64,000 nucleotides of DNA from Thiosocius sp963753845. Lineage in GTDB: Bacteria > Pseudomonadota > Gammaproteobacteria > Chromatiales > Chromatiaceae. The position numbers were made by a program, and so were the translations under genes. Shown here piece by piece: positions 8,661 through 16,643 of this stretch (the stretch's first letter is position 1; each line of letters begins with the position of its first letter). The notes under the pieces were generated by a model. The model saw nothing but the letters and a program-made list of their open reading frames with translations, did not search any database and was not told where the DNA came from. The stretch is taken from the NCBI GenBank assembly GCA_963753845.1, contig CAVWEI010000017.1, positions 124,001 through 188,000 of the forward strand, in the 5' to 3' direction.

Positions 8661-8689
8661 TGGACAAGGCTGGGAGGCTGCAATAACAT
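8661..8689 (+). promoter_or_regulatory. Candidate sigma-70 promoter for tRNA-Ala/tRNA-Glu
   Basis: TGGACA (8661-8666), a 17-base spacer and TAACAT (8684-8689) stand just upstream of the first tRNA, allowing a short leader. Called from sequence only. Confidence 0.4.
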
Positions 8690-8704
8690 ACGCGCCTCGT
8701 TTGA

Positions 8705-8780
8705 GGGGCCATAGCTCAGCTGGGAGAGCGCAACACTGGCAGTGTTGAGGTCGGCGGTTCGATCCCGCCTGGCTCCACCA
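8705..8780 (+). tRNA. tRNA-Ala (GGC)
   Basis: Cloverleaf with acceptor GGGGCCA/TGGCTCC (one G-U pair), D-arm AGCTCAGCTGGGAGAGC, anticodon stem CAACA/TGTTG with loop CTGGCAG (anticodon GGC), T-arm GGCGGTTCGATCCCGCC and encoded CCA. Sixteen bases separate it from tRNA-Glu, so they are probably co-transcribed. Confidence 0.95.
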
Positions 8781-8796
8781 AATCATCAGGTTTCAA

Positions 8797-8872
8797 GTCC
8801 CGTTCGTCTAGAGGCCTAGGACATCGCCCTTTCACGGCGACGACAGGGGTTCGACTCCCCTACGGGACGCCA
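8797..8872 (+). tRNA. tRNA-Glu (TTC)
   Basis: Acceptor GTCCCGT/ACGGGAC, anticodon stem TCGCC/GGCGA with loop CTTTCAC (anticodon TTC), T-arm GGGGTTCGACTCCCC and encoded CCA. The cognate synthetase gltX is encoded about 2 kb upstream. Confidence 0.95.
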
Positions 8873-8883
8873 ATTAAAACAAG

Positions 8884-8911
8884 GGGTTAGCCTAGAAAGC
8901 TAACCCTTTTT
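8884..8911 (+). terminator. Intrinsic terminator after tRNA-Glu
   Basis: Perfect 8-base stem GGGTTAGC/GCTAACCC with a 7-base loop, followed by five Ts, twelve bases after the tRNA CCA. Confidence 0.9.
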
Positions 8912-9042
8912 GTTTGCCCGATGTAACTCGTCGGTAACTCCGAGACCAAAACGGTAAACGCCCCGCATAGACGAGGCGTCGAGTGTCTGAGAGAGCTGGA
9001 CCCACACAGCCTTGAACGTGATGACACCCAAATAACGGTCGG

Positions 9043-9552
9043 TCAGCCTTCGCGCCACGCTTTCCTGATTTTTTCCACTAACTGGTGTGCCTGCTGTTTA
9101 CTTTCAAGGCCGTAAAGTGACGAAATGTCCAGCGTGTCGAGAGGGGTGCCTTTGGTGAGGTGGATCAATGCCGCGTACCGCACCAGCTGGCTCTCTATAT
9201 GGATGGTGAGCTCTTTCAACTTGGCGTTCAAACCTCCAATTGCCGCTTTTCGGTTCGCAGCCTCCAATGCCTCTAACAGCTGTTCACGTTGTGCAGATAC
9301 ACTGGCCAGGTGTTCGCGCAGGGCTCGGACACTGTCACCATTGGCACTTTCGCGTTGATGCGATTGATTCAAAGCGCCATCAGCGGGCTTATCCTGATCT
9401 GCTGAGCGCCCGGAATACGATCTGTGCGAGTCGGAGAAAACAATATCGGCAGTTTCCTCATTGGCAGCATCCTTAGTTCCGTTACCGAGCACCGCGTCAA
9501 TCAGCCGTGCAAGGTCAGCCGCTTCGAGGTCGAGTTTGGGAATGTCACTCAC
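9043..9552 (-). CDS. Hypothetical coiled-coil protein
   Basis: A 169-residue acidic protein I do not recognise. Residues 20-75 are polar and probably disordered. Residues 77-125 have heptad-like Leu/Ala spacing (VRALREHLASVSAQREQLLE) suggesting a coiled coil. The C-terminal part (LVRYAALIHLTKG, YGLESKQQAHQLVEKIRKAW) looks folded and helical. No signal peptide or membrane segment. It is encoded in the same direction as, and downstream of, the ExeA-like ATPase gene with a 190-base gap. Confidence 0.65.
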   Translation of the reverse strand: MSDIPKLDLEAADLARLIDAVLGNGTKDAANEETADIVFSDSHRSYSGRSADQDKPADGALNQSHQRESANGDSVRALREHLASVSAQREQLLEALEAANRKAAIGGLNAKLKELTIHIESQLVRYAALIHLTKGTPLDTLDISSLYGLESKQQAHQLVEKIRKAWREG

Positions 9553-9744
9553 TTAAATCCTCCTGATCAGGTGCAAGTCACTGCTGAATTATAGCGGTCG
9601 GAGTTGGACCCTGTAGAGACTGCGCATTTCACGGACTCGGCAATATGCATGCTCTGAATAGACCTGGTGCTCAAGTACTTGCCACCGCATTTGACTGCCA
9701 TATTGCGTAGCCGTGACGCCCGGTATCATTATTCGTCGCTGGTC

Positions 9745-11055
9745 TCAGTTTGCCGGCGTTGCGTCAAGAAAAGACTGTTCATTTGTATTCTGTTTGGGTG
9801 CGGTTAAGCGCTCGATCGGCTCTATTTGCAGCGAAACAACATTTTCGGTGTTCTCCGAGCTTCCGTTTCGCTGTGCGCTGAGGAATGAATCGATCTCAAA
9901 CCCCAGTAGATCTTCGGCGGTCTCGCGGTCCATCTGATACCAAGAATAAACGGCCGACCCTGCTGCAAAGACCAGTAACACCGCGAACCCTAACCAGAGT
10001 CGATGTGGGGGTCTGTGATGGCGCGGATTCAAAGGTGGCGTCGCGGCAGGCTGCGCTGCGGGTGGCAGTTCCGGCATTTCTGCTACCTTGGCTCGAGTCA
10101 CCTCGGCCTTCTTCCGGGCCTGAGGTTCCTCAAGTTGCGCGCGCAGTTCATAGTCGCATCGGGCTGGGCCGGCGGCGGGTTTGTCACTGGTGTCGGGTAA
10201 CTCTGTATCCATGCCATCTGACATGTTCATCGGTACTCGGCTTAACCGTTCTTCCGAAAGCTCAGCAAATACCAGCTTGGCATCTTCGCCATTCAGTACC
10301 GATTTCTGCTCTATGGCCCCGTGTAACAAAAGGCGACTGCAGAATTGATTGATACGTCGCGGTACACCTTCACAGGCGGCCTCAATCACGGGCATCAAAG
10401 ATGACATGAGCTTGGGGGAACCTTTCCAGCCCACGACCTTGAGGCGATGGATGATGTAAGCCGCGACCTGATCCTGATCTAGCGGGTAAAGATGTGCTGC
10501 GGCCGTTACTCGCTGACGCAATTGCTCCAGATCCGGCTCCTGCAATTTCTTGCGCAGCCCATCCTGGCCCACCAAGAAGATCTGCAAAAGCGGTTTGCCG
10601 TCCAGCTGTAAATTGGTCAGCATCCGCAACTCCTCAAGGGCATTCAACGTCAGATTCTGTGCTTCATCGACGATCAGCAATGGTGGCCGACCATCGCGGT
10701 GTGCCTGAGTGAACATTTGCTTCAGACGCTGCAAAACTGTAGCCGTATCCATGTGTTCTACATTTAGGCCGAACTCGTAGGCCGCGCACCTGAGAACCTC
10801 GTTTGCTTCAAGCATCGTATTGACAAGCGTTGCGACGGTGTGTTCGCTCGACCCATGGTCGGATAGCAAATCGTTGATCAGCGTAGTTTTTCCCATACCC
10901 GGCGAACCCGTAATCACGACGAAGCCCTCGGCCGCCTGCAGTGCGTACTGCATATAAGCGCGTCCTTTGGCGAAGCTCGGATACCGGTAACAGAAGTTGT
11001 GATCCGGGCTGAGCCGAAACGGATCACCCCGGAGCCCGTAAAATTCCTTGAACAT
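9745..11055 (-). CDS. ExeA/GspA-type AAA ATPase with C-terminal membrane segment
   Basis: A 436-residue protein. The N-terminus MFKEFYGLRGDPFRLSPD is typical of the ExeA/XrtA-associated ATPase family. Walker A is GSPGMGKTT (about 50-58), Walker B LLIVDEAQN (about 125-133), and EGVPRRINQFCSRLLL is the sensor-2-like part. After about residue 300 a low-complexity linker leads to one hydrophobic helix (LWLGFAVLLVFAAGSAVYSW), which would tether the ATPase to the inner membrane. It is a paralogue of the XrtA-locus ATPase at 37256 but sits far from it. In GspA/ExeA, such proteins help assemble secretin or polymer machinery through peptidoglycan; the partner here is unknown. Confidence 0.85.
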   Translation of the reverse strand: MFKEFYGLRGDPFRLSPDHNFCYRYPSFAKGRAYMQYALQAAEGFVVITGSPGMGKTTLINDLLSDHGSSEHTVATLVNTMLEANEVLRCAAYEFGLNVEHMDTATVLQRLKQMFTQAHRDGRPPLLIVDEAQNLTLNALEELRMLTNLQLDGKPLLQIFLVGQDGLRKKLQEPDLEQLRQRVTAAAHLYPLDQDQVAAYIIHRLKVVGWKGSPKLMSSLMPVIEAACEGVPRRINQFCSRLLLHGAIEQKSVLNGEDAKLVFAELSEERLSRVPMNMSDGMDTELPDTSDKPAAGPARCDYELRAQLEEPQARKKAEVTRAKVAEMPELPPAAQPAATPPLNPRHHRPPHRLWLGFAVLLVFAAGSAVYSWYQMDRETAEDLLGFEIDSFLSAQRNGSSENTENVVSLQIEPIERLTAPKQNTNEQSFLDATPAN

Positions 11056-11858
11056 CAGATGTTCCCATCCACTGGTATTGAGAAAAAGAATCGCTCAGGC
11101 CGCAGCATATTTGAGTTCCGCCGGACTGGAGAATCCGCGAAACGCATTGACTTGAGAACTGTAACATTTGAATTCGAAAAAATGAGGAAGGTCACAGACG
11201 CAACCGCCGAAGCCGACGGTGTTTCGTCCGCTGCGAATTGTTCAGCCATCTTTATAGCGGTCTAACGAAACACACAAGCACAGCATGGGGGGGGTTCATC
11301 GAAACCTACGCACGCCCTTGTCCAGTGTTCGCCGTATTGACCGTCACCTTAGGGCTGCTGTCGATACGTACCCAGCCGTCCCAGCCTACCCAGTCGGATT
11401 CCTGCCCGACCTCGGATTTCGGATTCGCACCAGAAACCCAGCGATCCACCTTCTCGTTGAATATTCTGCTATCGGAGTACCAAGTTTTCCTCAATAGGTT
11501 CGACATCGAGTTCTCCACAATTGATTCGCGGTTGCGGCAAAGGGAAACACAGCAATATCTGCGCCAAGCTTGGAAAATCAATCGGTTAGCGCAACTCTGA
11601 AGAGGAGCAAGTGCCGAACTGTAAAAGATACTGTCATTGACGGTCTGGATCGGCAGGGGTGTTTCTCTGCGCTCCCGGCAAGGAAGACTGATATTCGAAA
11701 TACCGGGTCGGCGAAAGGCTGAGGTCAGCAGTGGCGGTAGGCGGCTTTGACGTTCAACTCGGTGTTGGAAGCCGCTTAGTGGGGCGCAGCATTCTGTTCA
11801 CCATCGTATTTCAACCCAGCTTCGTCCGAGTTCGGCCGATTCATCGGCAGTCTTCCCG
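11056..11858. other. Gene-poor stretch
   Basis: No gene can be called with confidence. Short frames occur on both strands. The only one that looks partly protein-like is on the minus strand at 11306-11581 (segments KVDRWVSGANPKS and WVGWDGWVRIDSSPKV), without a ribosome site or recognisable family. The part next to 11055 should hold the promoter of the ATPase gene, but no clear -35/-10 pair was found. Confidence 0.5.
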
Positions 11859-12101
11859 TCAGTTGGTCGGCGGTTGGCCGGACGCCACGCGGCGGATGGT
11901 CTCTATAGTCCGGGCGAGATTGGCTTCCAGGTCGTCCGGCTTTGAAAATTGCCGTATCGCATTGCCTATCGAAATGGCCAAGGCAATGACGCCGGTTCCT
12001 GCCGATGTCTTCTCTTCAACAAACAATTGCGTGATGGCTTCGGACAGCCGATTTGATTCAGCGACCACGTTTTTCGGCTCTTTGCTGTTTTCGTCGGTCA
12101 T
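11859..12101 (-). CDS. Small hypothetical protein
   Basis: An 80-residue protein starting MTDENSKEPKNVVAES. The ATG at 12101 is chosen because GAGGGAA lies just upstream at the right spacing; an upstream in-frame start adds 21 Cys-rich residues with no support. Mostly helical and soluble, with one mildly hydrophobic helix (TGVIALAISIGNAIRQF). No family recognised. It stands alone, next to tRNA-Leu. Confidence 0.6.
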   Translation of the reverse strand: MTDENSKEPKNVVAESNRLSEAITQLFVEEKTSAGTGVIALAISIGNAIRQFSKPDDLEANLARTIETIRRVASGQPPTN

Positions 12102-12195
12102 GTTCGATTCCCTCTTTGTTAAGTGGTGGCACGTCAGACAAGCGGAATGGCAGGTGATCGGCAATCTTCGGAAGGTCTTCGGTGACCAGGTGTAA

Positions 12196-12282
12196 TGGTG
12201 CCGCGGGCCGGAATCGAACCGGCACGACCTTGCGGTCGAGAGATTTTAAGTCTCTTGTGTCTACCAATTTCACCACCGCGGC
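12196..12282 (-). tRNA. tRNA-Leu (TAA)
   Basis: An 87-base class II tRNA: acceptor GCCGCGG/CCGCGGC, anticodon stem AGAGA/TCTCT with loop CTTAAAA (anticodon TAA, reading UUA), long variable arm CGACCGCAAGGTCG, T-arm GCCGGTTCGATTCCGGC and encoded CCA. Confidence 0.95.
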
Positions 12283-12360
12283 GTGCGGCGGCGCATCGTA
12301 GCGCATAACGACCGTGTTAGGGAGTGCAAGTCGGTCAGAGGACTGAACAGCGGCACCGGG

Positions 12361-12690
12361 GAGATGCCGGACATGAGCGGCATCGCGGCGACCCGGCGAA
12401 TACGTACATCGCGCGGTGAGGCCGCGGGGCTGCGGATCGTGGCCGTCCGGATGCCGGAGAAGCCGGAGGGGATCGAACCGAAGAGACGAGCAGGTTGCGC
12501 AATCGATGCTTGAGGAGTTCCTGAAGGTACTCCCGGAAAGCGAGGCCACCGCTCGCGCAGCCCATAGGGATGCAGATCACGATACCCCTGTACCACGCGA
12601 TGCACGAGCTGGCCGGCTCCACCCCGATCGTCGAGGCGGCTGAGGTTCGGGTGAGGCCATCGAACTGATGGCCCTCATATTGCCTGCGCT
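12361..12690 (+). pseudogene. Remnant of a hybrid histidine kinase (receiver plus HPt)
   Basis: One frame reads MPDMSGIAATRRIRTSRGEAA and then GLRIVAV, the loop-helix-strand pattern after the phosphorylated Asp of receiver domains. A second frame reads EQVAQSMLEEFLKVLPESEA, and a third YHAMHELAGSTPIVEA, resembling the HPt histidine helix (HxLxG). The three pieces need two frame changes and no start codon or full domain remains. I read it as the decayed 3' part of a BarA-like sensor kinase. Confidence 0.5.
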
Positions 12691-12723
12691 CAGTCCTTTG
12701 TCGGCCTCGGTCGACAAAGAAGG

Positions 12724-12930
12724 TCATGTCTCAGGCCACTTCACCCAGCGTGGTCGGTCGGCACTTTTTTCAATCACCCGATCCAGATGTTCCTGACGTA
12801 CCAGTGCCGTGACCACGTACTGGTCGCGGACATGGCCGAGGTCCTCGATCCTGTGCAGGCGTGCTATACAGCCGTCGCACATCAGCTGTTCGAGGTGTTC
12901 GTGGCTGACCGTAAACATCAGGACTTTCAT
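12724..12930 (-). CDS. Small hypothetical protein, CBS-gene partner
   Basis: A 68-residue protein (MKVLMFTVSHEHLEQLMCDG and onward) whose ATG overlaps the stop of the CBS-protein gene (ATGA), so it is probably co-translated. The pattern beta-helix-beta (VLMFTV, CIARLHRIEDLGHV, QYVVTALVRQEHLDRVIE) suggests a small ferredoxin-like or ACT/DUF-type sensor fold. No known family assigned. Confidence 0.55.
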   Translation of the reverse strand: MKVLMFTVSHEHLEQLMCDGCIARLHRIEDLGHVRDQYVVTALVRQEHLDRVIEKSADRPRWVKWPET

Positions 12931-13556
12931 GCCGATTTCGCCCCCTGAGCAAGCTCTTTTCCGCGGACTCGCTCGAAGAAAACGCGCACCAGGTCCGAGC
13001 GGGTGATCATTCCGACCGGAGTTCGTTGGTCGTCGGTCACCACGAGCCGTTTGACCCGGTGCGCCTTCATCGCCGCTACCGCGTCATGAATGGTCTGCCG
13101 GGGTTGCACGGTGATCACGTCGACCACCATGAGGGCCCCGACATTCTCACTCGGCTCGCGCAACTGCAGGGGTTGCGAAAACATGCCCTCGAGCGTCTGC
13201 CACAGGTTGTGTGTCGGCTGGTGGCATGGAAGGCCTATCGCACAAAGAAAATCGGCCTCGGTGATGATGCCGATCAAATGATTGTCCCTGTCGACGACGG
13301 GCAGGCCGCTGATGTGACCGGTCAACAGCAGGTGGGCTGCCTCGCTCAGAGGCGCGTCTGCCATGATCGTATGCACCGGCGTGCTCATGAGGTTCTCGAT
13401 CAGCATCGACTCGGTGCGGCGCAACTGTGCGTGCCTGCGTGCTTTATCCGTAATCTGAATGAGATCGTTCACCGTGACATCGACGACACTGCCCATTTCA
13501 TCGAGGGCCTGCTCGAAATCCTCGCGTGACAAAGCACACCATTGGTCCTCGGTCAT
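12927..13556 (-). CDS. CBS-pair domain protein
   Basis: A 209-residue cytoplasmic protein with a helical N-terminus (1-50) and two CBS domains: about 53-110 (LMSTPVHTIMADAPLSEAAH, GLPVVDRDNHLIGIITEAD) and about 145-205 (VDVITVQPRQTIHDAV, KRLVVTDDQ, VGMITRSDLVR). The pair would bind an adenine nucleotide in its cleft. Similar HPP/CBS proteins in gammaproteobacteria are of uncertain role. The overlapping small gene downstream may be its partner. Confidence 0.85.
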   Translation of the reverse strand: MTEDQWCALSREDFEQALDEMGSVVDVTVNDLIQITDKARRHAQLRRTESMLIENLMSTPVHTIMADAPLSEAAHLLLTGHISGLPVVDRDNHLIGIITEADFLCAIGLPCHQPTHNLWQTLEGMFSQPLQLREPSENVGALMVVDVITVQPRQTIHDAVAAMKAHRVKRLVVTDDQRTPVGMITRSDLVRVFFERVRGKELAQGAKSA

Positions 13557-13831
13557 CGTTCATTCCTCCCTTTCCGATTCCGCGCCGAAGCCAGCGGCAA
13601 CACCGACCATGCCCCCAGCCGACCCAGGTGGCCGGGCCGGCCCGGTGGATGAAGTATCGGGCGCTGCCTTACTTCTAATGATAGACCGGGCATCGGCGAA
13701 TGCAGTCCCGCGGCGACGGCCAGGGCTGTGCTGGGGGAGCTGCCTTGTCGCGGCCCTGGGGGTTCTCGGGGCGGGGATGGCCGATTAGAATGAGCCCGCC
13801 AAATTTCAACACCAGACACAGGAGGACCCTC

Positions 13832-14017
13832 ATGCAATCGATGGAGGAGATTGAGATGGACAGGCGCCGCAAGGCGCTGGACAAGGATGTCGCGTCCCTG
13901 CTCGACAAATACCTGAGGGCGATGGAGTGGGACATTCCCGAGGCGGACGAGGCGAAGGCGCGACAGTTGATCCTGGATGAGATGAAGCAGGCAATCAGCC
14001 GCCTGGAAGGGCGCTGA
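13832..14017 (+). CDS. Small hypothetical helical protein
   Basis: A 61-residue, highly charged protein (MQSMEEIEMDRRRKALDKDV, then LLDKYLRAMEWDIPEADEAKA). The strong AGGAGG eight bases before the ATG at 13832 supports it as a real gene. Predicted all-helical and cytoplasmic, no known family. Preceding 275 bases hold no other gene. Confidence 0.65.
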   Translation: MQSMEEIEMDRRRKALDKDVASLLDKYLRAMEWDIPEADEAKARQLILDEMKQAISRLEGR

Positions 14018-14426
14018 AGCGGTGGGACTCGGGTGTGGGCAGGTTTCCGGGAGCGTTTGGAGGCCGTCGATTGGAGACAGTTTCTCTCGAATTCGCCTGC
14101 CGCCGTGAACCCGGTACAAGGAAATCGGCGTGTAGGACAAATTTTAGGAATCACCCTGGCGCAGGCCGAGGGCTTGCCGGACCGGCCCGATTCGGATAGC
14201 GTTTCGTTACCGTGGGCCAGGGAAAGGTCGACGGGATTTGAAAAGAGAACGGGAATGATTGCGTTTCAGATCGCTTGATCGAGGCGCGTCGGTCATCAGA
14301 AGCGCCCTGTTCTCTTTCAGGGGTCACGGCGGATGCCAGCGAAAGGACCTCGCACTACAGCCGCCGCATTGGCGGCCTGAAGACAGCGGCCGGTCTCGGA
14401 CCGGCAGACCCATGGAAGGGGGAGAG
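14018..14426 (+). other. Intergenic region upstream of type I secretion genes
   Basis: About 400 bases with no supported gene and no obvious terminator. An open frame runs into the ABC transporter from 14259, but the added N-terminal residues do not resemble the family. The promoter of the secretion genes should lie here, but no convincing -35/-10 pair was seen. Confidence 0.45.
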
Positions 14427-16643
14427 ATGCCGCACTGCACGGACAGCAATCAGCAGGACACCGGCCTAGGCTGCCTGGTGAGTATTGCCAGGTTTCACGG
14501 CCTCGCGGCAGATGCCGCGCAGATCGGACATGCGTTCGCGAAGCCCGGTGCTGCAATGGAACCCGGGGAACTGCTGCGTGCCGGCAGATCACTCGGGCTC
14601 AGACTGCGTGATGTCGATTCAAACTGGTCGCGCCTGGCAAAAACGCCCCTGCCTGCGATCGCTCGGCACGAAGATGGCCACTTCTTCATTCTTGCGGCTA
14701 TTCGGGATGACAAGGTCCTGATTCAGGACCCGCTGGAACAGCGTCCCCTGACGCTGCCACGCGAACTTTTCGAAAAAGCCTGGTCTGGCAGACTGATCCT
14801 GATCACCCGGCGTGCGTCGCTTAACGATCTCGACGGCAGGTTCGGTTTCGGCTGGTTCGTGCCGGCCATCGCCAGGTATCGCAAGCTGTTTGCCGAGGTG
14901 CTGGCAGCCTCCTTCTTCCTGCAGTTGTTCGCGTTGATCACGCCATTGTTCTTCCAGGTGATCATCGACAAGGTGCTGGTGCACCGGGGCCTGACCACGC
15001 TCGACGTGTTGGCGGTCGGCCTGCTGGCCATCTCGTTGTTCGAAGTGGTCCTCAGCGGACTGCGCACCTATGTTTTTTCACACACCACCAACCGGGTGGA
15101 CGTGATGCTCGGTGCCAGGTTGTTCGGGCACCTGCTACGCCTGCCGCTGGCCTATTTCGAGGCGCGGCGGGTGGGTGACTCGGTCGCGCGGGTGCGCGAG
15201 CTGGAGAATATCCGGAATTTCCTGACCGGCTCTGCGCTGACCCTGGTGATCGACCTGTTCTTCACCCTGGTGTTCTTCGTGGTGCTGTACTACTACAGCC
15301 CGGTGCTGACCGCCGTGGTGGCGGGCGCCATTCCGTTCTACATCCTTCTCTCGGCCTGGGTGACGCCCATCCTGCGCCGGCGCCTCGAAGACAAGTTCAG
15401 CCGCGGCGCCGAGAATCAGGCCTTTCTGGTCGAATCGGTCAACGGCATCCAGACACTCAAGTCCATGGCGGTCGAGCCGCAGATGCAGCGTCGCTGGGAA
15501 GAGCAGTTGGCAGGCTATGTCGGCGCCAGTTTCAAGGCGGCGAATCTGGGCAATATCGCCAGCCAAAGCGCCGGTTTCATCAACAAGGTGACGGTGGTGC
15601 TGATCCTGTGGATCGGCGCCACCCTGGTGATGAAGGGCGAACTGTCGGTCGGTCAGCTGATCGCGTTCAACATGATCGCCGGCCGTGTCAGCGGGCCGAT
15701 CCTGCGCCTGGTTCAGCTGTGGCAGGATTTCCAGCAGGCCGGGATTTCGGTCAGACGCCTCGGCGACATTCTCAACACCCCGACGGAGCCCGGCTACAAC
15801 CCGGGCCGCGCCACCCTCCCGGAGCTCAAAGGTGCGGTGCGCTTCGATCATGTGAGCTTCCGGTATTCACCCGAGCGCCCCCAGGTGCTGCGTGATATCG
15901 CCCTGGAAATCCGTCCCGGCGAGGTGGTCGGTATTGTCGGCCGCTCCGGCTCGGGCAAGAGCACGCTGACCAAGCTGATCCAGCGCCTGTATGTACCCGA
16001 AACCGGCAGAGTCCTGGTCGACGGTGTCGATCTGGCCATGGTCGAGCCGGCCTGGCTGCGCCGCCAGGTCGGCGTCGTCCTGCAGGAGAACTTCCTGTTC
16101 AACCGCAGCGTGCGCGAGAACATCGCACTCGCCAACCCTGGACTGCCGATGGAGCCGGTGATCTCCGCGGCCAAACTGGCCGGTGCACACGAGTTCATCC
16201 TCGAATTGCCAGAGGGCTACGACACCCTGGTTGGGGAACATGGCGCCAATCTGTCGGGTGGCCAGCGCCAGCGTATCGCGATCGCGCGGGCCCTGGTCAC
16301 CAATCCCGGCATCCTGATCCTGGACGAGGCCACCAGTGCACTGGACTACGAGTCCGAGCGCATCATCCAACAGAACATGCGCGGCATCTGCAGCGGCCGC
16401 ACGGTGTTCGTCATTGCGCATCGCCTGAGCGCCGTACGCCATGCCGACCGCATCCTGGTGGTGGATGAGGGCAGGATCGTCGAGCAGGGCAATCACGAGA
16501 TGCTGCTCTGCGATCGCGGTATCTATGCGCGCCTGCATGCGATGCAGGCAGGCCTGGATGCGGATGACGGGGCCGGCGGTACACATCGGGTATTCGAGAC
16601 GGGGACGCCGACCGGTACGGCACCTCTGGAGGAAAACGCGTGA
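14427..16643 (+). CDS. Type I secretion ABC transporter/permease (HlyB/RtxB type)
   Basis: About 738 residues. The N-terminal C39-like domain (1-130) reads NQQDTGLGCLVSIARFHG: the peptidase cysteine after Asp is Thr, so this is a non-cleaving C39-like domain that binds unfolded RTX substrate, as in HlyB. Six membrane helices follow (about 160-430), then the ATPase: Walker A GRSGSGKST, signature LSGGQRQR, Walker B ILILDEATS, H-loop VIAHR. It powers one-step export through both membranes with the HlyD adaptor and a TolC-type pore not encoded here. The start is set at the ATG preceded by a GGGGGAG tract. The adaptor gene overlaps by four bases. Confidence 0.93.
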   Translation: MPHCTDSNQQDTGLGCLVSIARFHGLAADAAQIGHAFAKPGAAMEPGELLRAGRSLGLRLRDVDSNWSRLAKTPLPAIARHEDGHFFILAAIRDDKVLIQDPLEQRPLTLPRELFEKAWSGRLILITRRASLNDLDGRFGFGWFVPAIARYRKLFAEVLAASFFLQLFALITPLFFQVIIDKVLVHRGLTTLDVLAVGLLAISLFEVVLSGLRTYVFSHTTNRVDVMLGARLFGHLLRLPLAYFEARRVGDSVARVRELENIRNFLTGSALTLVIDLFFTLVFFVVLYYYSPVLTAVVAGAIPFYILLSAWVTPILRRRLEDKFSRGAENQAFLVESVNGIQTLKSMAVEPQMQRRWEEQLAGYVGASFKAANLGNIASQSAGFINKVTVVLILWIGATLVMKGELSVGQLIAFNMIAGRVSGPILRLVQLWQDFQQAGISVRRLGDILNTPTEPGYNPGRATLPELKGAVRFDHVSFRYSPERPQVLRDIALEIRPGEVVGIVGRSGSGKSTLTKLIQRLYVPETGRVLVDGVDLAMVEPAWLRRQVGVVLQENFLFNRSVRENIALANPGLPMEPVISAAKLAGAHEFILELPEGYDTLVGEHGANLSGGQRQRIAIARALVTNPGILILDEATSALDYESERIIQQNMRGICSGRTVFVIAHRLSAVRHADRILVVDEGRIVEQGNHEMLLCDRGIYARLHAMQAGLDADDGAGGTHRVFETGTPTGTAPLEENA

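Noticed and set aside
11055..11249. 64-codon minus-strand frame directly before the ATPase gene
   Set aside because: No ribosome site, no family, low-complexity composition; more likely leader sequence.
13553..14140. 195-codon minus-strand frame upstream of the CBS gene
   Set aside because: Overlaps the well-supported 61-residue plus-strand gene and shows no protein-like pattern.
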